The notes beneath the pieces are model-generated. The model saw only the letters and a list, made by a program, of their open reading frames with translations, had not been told where the DNA came from and searched no databases. This document shows, piece after piece, positions 56,313 through 64,000 of a stretch of 64,000 nt of DNA. The position numbers and the translations under genes were made by a program. Origin of the DNA: Heterohyrax brucei (taxonomy: Eukaryota > Chordata > Mammalia > Hyracoidea > Procaviidae). Positions within the stretch are counted from its first letter, which is position 1, and every line of letters begins with the position of its first letter. Where the stretch lies: contig CM053148.1 in the NCBI GenBank assembly GCA_028571685.1, positions 92,650,001-92,714,000 on the forward strand. Direction: 5' to 3'.

Positions 56313-56589
56313 GGTTGGTTAAGACACTGGATTTGTTGCCCAAATGTTAGGGATGCATTAAAGATATTATTAGTGAAATAATGTAAAATTATTGGAAGGT
56401 TTTAGAAAACTGGGAGTTCCTGTTAGGCTAATTAAAAAAATATTCATATTTGATAATTGTGTGTGAATACACACACACACATGAATCTCCACCCAGACAT
56501 TCACAAACACACACGTGCATATGTGTATATTGATACAATGCAAGTTGTTAATGAGTCTTCAATCCTCATGCCTCATTTGTCATACAGTC

Positions 56590-57290
56590 CAGCTTCTCAG
56601 ATTATGTGCTCAGTTTAGAGATTGAAAAGATACGGTGAAAAGATACAACTCTGGCACAGACCTTTCCTGACTTTAAATCATGCCATGTCCCCTTGTTCTG
56701 TTCATGCAACTGCCTCTTGATCTGTGCATAGGATTCCTCAAGAGCACAGTTATTCTAGAATTCCCGTTCTCCATGATGGTATCCATAATTTGTCACGATT
56801 CACACAGTCAGATGCCTCTGCATAGTCAATGAAATACAGGTGAATATCTTTCTGGTAGTCTCTGCTTTCAGCTAAGATCCATTTGAATCAAGAATGACAT
56901 CCCTGGTTCCATGTCCTCTTGAATCTGGCTTGAATTTCTAGAAGTTCCCTGTTAATACAATGTTCCAGTCACTTTTGAATGATCTTTAGTAATATTTTAC
57001 ACGCTCTAGGTAGTAATGATACTGTTCAATCATTTCTGCATTCAGTTGGATCATCTTTCTTAGAAAGAGGCGTAAGCATGATCTCTTCCAGTTATTTGGC
57101 CAATAGCTGTCTTCTGAGTTTCTTACCATAGATGAATGAGCACTTCCAGTGCTGCATCCATTTTCTGAAACGTACCAACTGATAATTTCATCAATTCCTG
57201 GAGCCTTGTTTTTTATCAGTGCCTCCAATCTAGCTTCAAGGTTTTTCTTCAGTACTATCAATTCCTGCTCATATGCTACATCTTGAATAT
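56590..57290 (-). mobile_element. RTE LINE, ORF2 reverse transcriptase part (inverted segment)
   Basis: Minus-strand translation in broken frames gives 'KNKAPGIDEI' near 57205, the motif just before the RT fingers in RTE/BovB elements, then a 'NNWKRS' block near 57095, and further along a 'DYAEASDCVN'-type block near 56805 that covers RT motif A. About 700 bases are present. It is in the opposite orientation to the adjoining 3' half at 57305, a typical twin-priming 5' inversion. Confidence 0.75.
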
Positions 57291-57304
57291 GTATGTGTGT
57301 GTAG

Positions 57305-57658
57305 TTGTTGGAGAAGAATGGTGTATGTGCCATGGACCACCAAAAGAAGAAAAACAGATCTGTTCTAGAAGTACAACCAGAGTGCTCTTTGGAAGCAAAG
57401 ATAATGAGACTGTGTCTCACATACTTTGTATGTCTTCAGGAAGGACCAGTCCCTGGAGAAGGGCATCATTCTCGGTGGAGTGGAAGCTTAGCAAAAAAGA
57501 GGCAGACCCTCAATGAGACAGACTGCCACAGTGGCTGTAACAACAGGCTTAAGCATAAAAATGATTGGGGACATGGTACAAGATCAAGCAGTGTCTCATT
57601 CTGTTGTCCATAGTGTTGCTATGAGTTGGAACCAACTCGACAGCACCTAACAACACAA
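57305..57658 (+). mobile_element. RTE LINE, ORF2 C-terminus and 3' end
   Basis: Sense strand: ccatggaccaccaaaagaag, ttctagaagtacaaccagag, then an open frame (57305-57613) with the ORF2 C-terminal 'CSLEAKIMRLCLTYF' stretch and a basic block. The 3' part has ccacagtggctgtaacaac, catggtacaagatcaagc and tgctatgagttggaacca then ctcgacagcacctaacaac. 5' part is the inverted segment just upstream. Confidence 0.87.
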
Positions 57659-58779
57659 ACATCCCTATAACTGCAAAATTTCATGAGATAACAAACTCGT
57701 GAGCTCCCATACTACTTGTATGAAAATCGAAAATAAAAGTTCTTAGCAAAAATCTAGGGAACATATTCTCAAAGCTTTGTAACTCCCACATTTTACAGAT
57801 TCTTTTAGAGGTATAGCAACAAACATGATCTATGCCAACTTCATCTACACTTGTCTCACTGACCGCCCCAGATGATGATTCTATTTTAGACAGAATTTTC
57901 TTTCGCTCTGCAAATTTTGAAGCCAAATCATGTATCTTAGGTTTAAGAAAAGATAGTATACAGTCAGGAGAATAAAAAGTTGTACAGCTTTGAAGTATTT
58001 TACCTAGGCTAGTCACTATTAATAAAACTCAGATATATGAGTGTGATTTTCATCAAAAAATAGCAAGCATGATAAGAAATATACAAAAACTTTAAAAAGA
58101 GGAATTCTTTAAAAATATATTCAAGTAGATTAAAGTTAGAAGAAAGAGATAATTTTGTATTATTGAAGCATGTTATGATACCAACATAGCTGTTTAAGTC
58201 TTATAATCAAGTATATTCATTAGGTAGTATTCCTTCTAAATTAACTTTCGCATTTTATTAATTATAAACAATGTCTTGACTGGAGATAATTGTCGTACTA
58301 TACAGATAAGGAAGCTTGTTTCTCGAGTCCTGAATAACTGCCTCTTGTTAAGTGCATTAGTGAGTGAAAGTACACTATAATAAACAAACCACTTAACATT
58401 TAGCTATAACTTACTGTAACTTATAATTTCAAGTTGCTTCAGGAAAATACCAGAAACTTTAATATTGAGACTTATTATCTTATTTACACTGACAGGCTGA
58501 TATTTTATAAAGTGATAACTGAGAGTATTGAAGTTTGGAATCAGTTTACAAAACAGACAAAATTTTATTTTGTAACAATCAAGGCCAGTCTGATGACAAA
58601 GGATGGATATCTTTGATCATTATAGTAGTTGTGTCCACGTCAATGATGGGCCATAGATTTCAGTGGTTGGACAGTTATGGTGTAGTTTGGCAGTCATACA
58701 ATGATGCAATCACTTCCATGATGAGATCTGATAGAACGTGATCGCCTCTACAATCTGCTCTGCTGTAAGTAGCCAGTCA
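57659..58779. other. AT-rich stretch, no recognised gene
   Basis: A minus frame at 57681-58016 and plus frames at 58434-58741 have no recognised domain. The interval 58590-58780 leads into the ERVL relic and may be its diverged upstream part. Confidence 0.4.
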
Positions 58780-59825
58780 GTTGAAAGGCGGTTTCCTTGG
58801 AGGCATGGCCTGCATCCAACAGAGGTAAACAGAGGCCCGGAATACCTCTCACTAAGGCCAGTTTGGCTGCAGTCACTTCAGAGTGCCCAGTAGGCCAGCA
58901 GCAGAGACCACCATTGTGTCTTGGCTATGGCACCTTTCCTCCAGATGATCAGCCAGCAAGCTGGTGGTAGACTGATTGCTCTAAATTGCTTTCATCATGG
59001 AAAGAGCAGTGTTTTATTGTTACTCAAACAGACACTCTGAATATAGATTTACCTTCCCTTTACACAGTGCTTCCACCAAAATGACAATCCACAGGTTTAC
59101 AGAATGTTTTATCTACCATCGTGTTACTCCATACAGCACCATCTCAGATCAAGGACTGACTTCATAGCAAATGAAGCGCAGCAACGGCTTCATGCTCACA
59201 TGATTCACTGGCCTTAACATGTTCTTCAGCATCCTGGAGCAACTGGCTGGATAGAATGATGGAGTGGGCTTCTAAGGACTCTATCAAGGCACTAGCCAGG
59301 TGGCAATACCCTGCGGGGTTGGGATCAAGTTCTTTAGGAAGCTGTATGTGCTCTAAACCGATATCCAGGATTATGGTACTGTTTTTCCCGTTGTGGGGAT
59401 TCATGGATCCAGGAATTCAAAGGTAGAAATAGGAAAGGCATCACTCACTTTTACCCCTAGTGACCCACTTACAAATTTTTTACTTCCTGTACCTCAATGC
59501 TATGCTTTTGGGGGCCTAGAAGTTCTAAAAGAAGGAGTGTTCCCACGAGGAAACACAACATCCTGACAGGCATATTGAACTAGAAGGTAAGAATGTCGCC
59601 AGACACTTTGGATTCTTGGTGACTCTGTGTGAACAGGCAAAGAAGGGAGTCATTGTATTGTCCGGTGTAATAGATCCTGTGATTACCAAGAGGTGAAGAA
59701 GAGCATGCCTGGATAGGAGATCCTTTAAGGCATCTCTTAGTACTAGCATGCCTTGTTATTCAAGTCAATGGAACGCTACAGCAACCCAATTCCAACATGC
59801 CTACTAACAGAGAAATGCACGGCAA
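58780..59825 (+). pseudogene. ERVL-type endogenous retrovirus relic: integrase and dUTPase part of pol
   Basis: About 1 kb of sense-strand pol text. The integrase core is visible near 59145-59265: a Ser-Asp-Gln-Gly block with the second catalytic Asp, and about 35 codons later the Glu. Stops and shifts break the frame throughout. From about 59515 the text changes to the dUTPase domain that ERVL elements carry after integrase; the GVID motif is at 59665-59676, followed at once by a 2-base insertion that breaks the frame. Motif GDPL near 59720 follows. The LTRs and the rest of the provirus were not seen. It cannot produce protein. Confidence 0.8.
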
Positions 59826-60314
59826 TCACTTCCTCCCCCCAAGAGCTATTTTCAAAGTGCTTTAAGCTCACTTTTTAACAGCAATATGTAAAAAATTGAA
59901 GGAGAGCGTGATTGGCAAACCATGTAAAAAGCATGTGTTATTTGTATAAAAGCAAAGTACTTTCCGTAAAGAGCTGTGATAAAAGGTTTGTTAGTTAAAG
60001 TAGAACCATTAGTTAAATTCATGTTACATTTAACTATTTTGTGTGTTTATTTGCAAGAGAGAAATCAGATATACAAATTTATACACGCCTAGGTAAAATT
60101 GGATGAAAAGAATAAAAAATATTGGAAAAAATGCAGAGAAAGTAATTGGTTGTGAACAGAAAACCAGAACAAGGGACAATTAGAAGAAAAATATACCCCC
60201 TAACATAGAAATACACATTGAGAAAGGTTTGTACTTTTTTTCTTACAGTAAGGGAGAAGTCTTTGGACAACTGCCTAGTTCCTAGGAGGTAAAGATGAAT
60301 TATTTCTTAGTTCA
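59826..60314. other. AT-rich stretch, no gene seen
   Basis: Low-GC DNA between the ERVL relic and a microsatellite. Confidence 0.45.
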
Positions 60315-60418
60315 TTTCTACATATATATAGTAGAAGCACGTGTATACATAAACACATGTATACTACACATATATACGTATACACACATATGTACATATG
60401 TGCGTGTGTGTGTGTATG
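60315..60418. repeat. TA/CA/TG compound microsatellite
   Basis: Alternating purine-pyrimidine text with a TG run at 60402-60414 directly before the mariner end. Confidence 0.85.
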
Positions 60419-60600
60419 GGGACAGACGATTAAGTTCAAGAAATCATCCTAGAAAAAGCTCTGCACACCTCATTGCTGAGTATTACTATGGTCTCCTTTC
60501 AAGTACTCCCTTTGAGAAGCTGTGCACCGACGCCAGCGCGTATATCTTTCAACGCAGTTTTGGAACTCTTTTTCTGCAACGACCATCATAGCCGTTGTCA
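60419..60600 (-). mobile_element. mariner derivative, one arm
   Basis: Begins gggacagacgattaagttc (degraded end) and follows the mariner 3' end on the minus strand: aaatcatcctagaaaaagct, cattgctgagtattacta, gcagttttggaactctttt. It stops at gccgttgtc next to the following element. Confidence 0.7.
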
Positions 60601-60602
60601 GA

Positions 60603-60787
60603 CAAGGTCTGACAATTCAGTTTGCAAACTCATCCTAGAAAAAGTGTTTTAAACGGCGAACTAGACGCTGGCATCAGTGTATATCTTCCCATGGAGAGTA
60701 CTTCGAAGGTGACCATAGTAATATTCAGAGATGAGGTATGTAGCACTTCTTTATCTAGGATGAGTTTGCAAACCTAATTGTCGGACC
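60603..60787. mobile_element. very short mariner derivative (about 185 bp)
   Basis: Left end caaggtctgacaattcag and right end cctaattgtcggaccac are inverted repeats with both inner arms shortened: 45 bases of the left arm join to the right arm at aaacggcgaactagacg. It may be an independent insertion in the arm at 60419, or the other end of that element. Confidence 0.65.
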
Positions 60788-60999
60788 ACATATACATAAT
60801 TTCTGGATAGATAATAAGTTTAGTAATATATATATATAAAGCAAAATTATTAAAATGCTGATGACAGATGAAAAGAACAATAAATATAGAACCAATGAAA
60901 CAGAAATAGAGTTTTTACCCTAAGAAGACAAAGAAGGATTAAGTAACAGATTTTTTTCTTTCCTGGTAGTAGCAAGATCACTGTGTTGACACAGATGAC

Positions 61000-61160
61000 C
61001 ATGAGACTGTTGGTTTAAAGTGCAGCTCTGCCAACCTTTAAAATTGCAAAAGTGCAGATTCCTTAGTCTCTCTAGGCCTCAACTCACTCATTTGTAAAAT
61101 GATGATAATGAGAACCTGGCAGTTTGGGGAAAGATTAAATACAACATAGAGTATAAATCA
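61000..61160 (+). mobile_element. MIR SINE
   Basis: Sense order: tggtttaaagtgcagctctg, attccttagtctctctagg, cctcaactcactcatttg, taaaatgatgataatgaga, aaagattaaatacaacata. This matches the core and 3' part of MIR. The tRNA-like head is weak. Confidence 0.75.
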
Positions 61161-61187
61161 TTCAGCAGCATGTTTGGGATATAGGTA

Positions 61188-61224
61188 AATATATATATAT
61201 ATACATATATATATGTATATGTAA
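61188..61224. repeat. TA microsatellite
   Basis: About sixteen TA-type units with a central catatat interruption. Confidence 0.9.
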
Positions 61225-61307
61225 TTATCCAGAAAGGTAAATGTAAATTTGTTCTTGCCTTTTATACAGCTTAAAAAAGATTGACTTATGAAACTGTCCT
61301 TGGTTTT

Positions 61308-61465
61308 GCTAACCAAAAACCCAGTGCTGTCAAATAGATTCCAGTTTACAGTGACCGTGTAGATGGAGTAGAACTGCCCCATACTGTTTCCAAGGTAGAT
61401 TTGAACTGCTGACCTTATGGTTAGCATCTGTAGCACTTAAACACTACACCACCAGAGTGTCCTGG
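61308..61465 (-). mobile_element. AfroSINE
   Basis: Tail first: accaaaaacccagtgctgtc, cagtgaccgtgtagatgg, then gatttgaactgctgacc and head complement ctacaccaccagagtgtcc. A small deletion precedes the B-box complement. Confidence 0.93.
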
Positions 61466-61769
61466 TTTTGCTAAGCATAAAGAAAATGTTTAAGCACAAA
61501 ATAAGGAGAGTTTGTCTTGATTCACTCCTCTTAGCAACACTGAAAGCTAAACACAAGGTGAATAGGAATGCAACTTTGTGGGGAAGTAACTTGATGACAA
61601 CAGGTTTACCTACTAAAAGTTTTTTTGGAAATTACTACTGGCAACTACCAATGCAAACCCACTCTTTTTCTTAATGTTCAGTTCAGGGGATGAACGATTT
61701 AGACATAGTGATGAATTTGTAGAAACAGGGTACTTATTATGCTTTAGGTGTAGACTCCTAAAATTAGTT
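61466..61769. other. no gene or clear repeat seen
   Basis: A 68-residue plus frame (61468-61674) has no recognised domain. Confidence 0.4.
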
Positions 61770-61905
61770 TATCAAAAAAAGAAAGAGAGACAGACAGACA
61801 GACAGAATGGTAGGAAGGAAGGAAGGAAAGGAGGGAGGGAGGGAGAGAGAAAAGGATGTAAGGGGGGAGGGAAGGAAGGAAGAAAAGAAAAAACAAAGAA
61901 AGACC
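61770..61905. repeat. GA-rich low-complexity tract
   Basis: Polypurine tract with gaca, ggaa and gga units over about 135 bases. The opposing frames across it (61674-61919, 61764-62027) are artefacts. Confidence 0.92.
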
Positions 61906-62045
61906 ACCGCGGTGAGTAGATTCTGACTCATAGGAAAGCTACAGACACAGTAGAAGATCCCCATAGAGTTTCCAAGACGCACCTGGTGGACTTGAACTGC
62001 CAGGCTTCTGCTTAGCAGCCATAGCACTTAACCAACAAAGTTTCT
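61906..62045 (-). mobile_element. AfroSINE
   Basis: Tail first, starting inside the purine tract: ccaccgcggtgagtagattc, tcataggaaagctacagac, then gtggacttgaactgccag and head complement agcacttaaccaacaaag. Confidence 0.88.
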
Positions 62046-63337
62046 GAAATTTGCTTACCACCAAACAATTAATGCACAAAGCATTTTGTGATATTGATTG
62101 CCAATCCCATGACGTGTCAACATCCTCCTTTTCCTGACCTTGAGTTCCTCACTGTCATTCGCCCATTTTTCTGTCCTCTCCTGCCTTCTCATCCTTGCCC
62201 CTGGGCTGAGATGCCCAGCTGGACTCTCATAAAAGTTTGAGCTAATAAAAGGGAAGAAAGCAGGGTATCCATGTAATTAGTCTACCTGTGCACTATGTTC
62301 TGTGGGAAAATGCACAGTGTTGTTAGGGAGGAATTCAGAGCTATTTCATGGCATAAGAAATTTGGAGAATGAAAGGAAAGAGGAAATGTACATTGCAGAA
62401 AAAAACACTTTAGTGATTTTCAAGAGATGCAAAGATGTTGGACTTACTCTGAATTAGTTTTGCTTGATGGACTCTTCTTTTTGAATGTTAAAAGGAATTC
62501 ACATGGGACTGATCATTTTTCTGGTTATGTTTTGTGATGGTATCCAGGTTTTTGGATTCATGTGTACTTCTGGTTGAAATCATGTTTTGTTTCTTCCTAG
62601 ATCTGAACAGACAGTACACTTTTAACACAAGTGATGGACTGTGAGGGTTGCATGCTAAATAAAAGTGTCACCCTGACCCAGGCCAACAGGTTTGAAAATA
62701 ACCCCTGTGAGTTTGAGGAGCATTACCAAGACAGTGCTAGAATTCGTTATAGTTTCTGAAAAAGTATGTATTTCAGGAGTAGATGTATTTAATAAATAAA
62801 AAAATACATTAAGGAGAAATATATGAGTTCAGTCAAATTTAGAGGAAGCCCAAAAATATCCCCCGTGAATTTTCCCATTGAAAAATCTACCTTTAATTTC
62901 ATCTCAAAGGACTTGCCATTTTTTGTAAAATTGGATTGATTTCTCGACGTACAGTTGAAACTGGAGACAGAGAATACAAGACTTGTTCAAAAATGAATTT
63001 TACAGTGTTTTCTTGTCACAGGTAGCTCTCCATTATATACCAAAAATATTCTAGAAGTGCTAAGTATCCACAGTTTTATTTTAAAAGATATACAAGTAAA
63101 TGCATCACTTACATAAATATGGAGGAAGGAAAAACTTTCTAAACACAGCAAGGATGCCAGAAACCAGGGAGGAAATACAAGTGGATTTAATAAAGAGAAA
63201 ATGTCCAGAGGAGTTTTTTAATAAGTAACCATAGAAAATAAATGTGTAAAAAATGGCAAGACATGTAAAGAATTATAAAACGTATGTAGAGAGAGATACT
63301 AGTGAGCTCGCTCACTGCTGATTAATCCCTGTATAAG
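62046..63337. other. no gene seen
   Basis: 1.3 kb without a repeat that I can name. The block 62090-62230 is pyrimidine-rich with higher GC (gcccctgggctgagatgcc). The rest is AT-rich. Confidence 0.45.
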
Positions 63338-63690
63338 TGTCTTAGCGATCTAGTGTTGCTATAACAGAAATACCACAGGTGGGTGGCTTTAAGAAACAAA
63401 CATGTACTTTCTCACAGTTTGGGAGGCTGCAAGTCATACTTCAGAATGTCAGCTCTCCAGGAAGGCTTTCCTTCTGCATCAGCTCTGGAGGAAGGGCTTT
63501 GTCTGTTTTCAGCTTCTGCTCCAGGACAGTCTTCACATGGTCTGGCATCTCTCCATGTGACTTGGCATCTTTCTTTCCCCATCTTGCTTCTTGCTTGCTT
63601 GTTTATTCTCTTTTATACTCACAAAGGGATTGACTCAGTACACTTCCTACATTAAGACATAACAAAGAAATCGATTCCTATGTGGTGTTA
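63338..63690 (-). mobile_element. MaLR-type LTR
   Basis: Left edge agtgtcttagcgatctagtg, then ttgctataacagaaatacc, ttctcacagtttgggaggc, agctctggaggaagggc, and a right part with catcttgcttcttgcttg. The right half differs from the copies at 8023 and 48362, so it may be a different subfamily. Two overlapping plus frames cross it. Confidence 0.7.
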
Positions 63691-63704
63691 TAACCACAAG
63701 TATA

Positions 63705-63862
63705 AAACCAAAAAATCAGAAAGCACCATCAAGTCAATTCCAACTCACAGGAGTGACCCTGTAGGTCAGAATAGAGCTGTGCCATAGGGTTTTCAAGGAG
63801 CAACTGGTGGATTCAAACTTCCAGTTTTTTGTATCCAAATTTTTAACCACTATGCTACCAGG
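63705..63862 (-). mobile_element. AfroSINE
   Basis: Tail first: agaaagcaccatcaagtcaa, gagtgaccctgtaggtcag, then ggattcaaacttccag and head complement aaccactatgctaccagg. Confidence 0.92.
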
Positions 63863-63877
63863 CCTGTCCTACAGGTT

Positions 63878-64000
63878 TAAACCAAAACCCACTACTGTCA
63901 AGTCAAGTCCGACTCATAGCAACCCTATGGGACAGAGTAGAACTGCTCCACAGAGATTCCAAGTAGCACCTGGTGGATTTGAACTGCTGACCATTTGATT
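63878..64000 (-). mobile_element. AfroSINE, cut by window edge
   Basis: Tail first: aaaccaaaacccactactgtc, atagcaaccctatgggacag, then gtggatttgaactgctgac. The head would lie beyond 64000. Same orientation as the copy just upstream. Confidence 0.94.

Noticed and set aside
61674-62027. Lys/Gly/Glu-rich frame and its Ser/Leu/Phe-rich complement
   Set aside because: Translation of a GA-rich tract.
7060-64000. tRNA-like A and B boxes as possible tRNA genes
   Set aside because: All lie in AfroSINE copies with a LINE-type tail; none folds into a plausible intact tRNA with a matching acceptor stem.
1-64000. CRISPR arrays, operons, ribosome binding sites, prophage
   Set aside because: The composition, SINEs, LINEs and LTRs show mammalian nuclear DNA; no regular spacer-repeat array exists.

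Overview
The window is non-coding nuclear DNA of a placental mammal, almost certainly an afrotherian and most likely an elephant or close relative. The main evidence is more than 40 copies of a tRNA-derived SINE of the AfroSINE type. Its head reads like ccctggtggcatagtgg, it has a tRNA B-box (ggttcaaatcc), and its tail reads like tatagggtcgctatgagtc then ggaatcgactcgatggca. This family is known only from Afrotheria. The partner LINE is an RTE (BovB-like) element with the same 3' tail, and an L1 whose 3' end reads aaactttcacttaaagc (reverse strand gctttaagtgaaag) appears several times. Family names rest on recognition, not on a library search.

I find no host protein-coding gene, no convincing exon and no RNA gene. 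Open frames are short, lie mostly inside repeats or microsatellites, and are no longer than expected by chance in AT-rich DNA. The window reads as an intergenic or deep intronic repeat graveyard. Layout: 1-4.7 kb L1 pieces and a mariner derivative; 4.9-10.6 kb SINEs, MER5A, a MaLR LTR, an unclassified LTR and a foldback mariner; 11-21 kb SINEs, L1, RTE and an inverted duplication of a SINE+RTE+LTR block; 21-26 kb L1, a TG/TA microsatellite and a second foldback mariner; 28-35 kb MaLR LTRs and a three-level nest (MaLR LTR containing mariner containing ERV LTR); 35-50 kb SINE-dense with L1 and RTE; 50.6-51.4 kb a second copy of an unclassified sequence also present at 24 kb; 52-64 kb RTE copies (one with a 5' inversion), an ERVL integrase/dUTPase relic, mariner ends, MIR and SINEs.

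The elements are linked by mechanism rather than by pathway. The SINE carries the RTE tail and was presumably copied by RTE enzymes. The short mariner derivatives keep only the ends that a transposase needs. All of the coding relics are broken. I see no new functional system. What merits a second look is structure: the inverted composite duplication, the foldback mariner family, the nested insertions, the tail-only SINE copies with a palindromic GGATCC core, and the unclassified paralogous pair.
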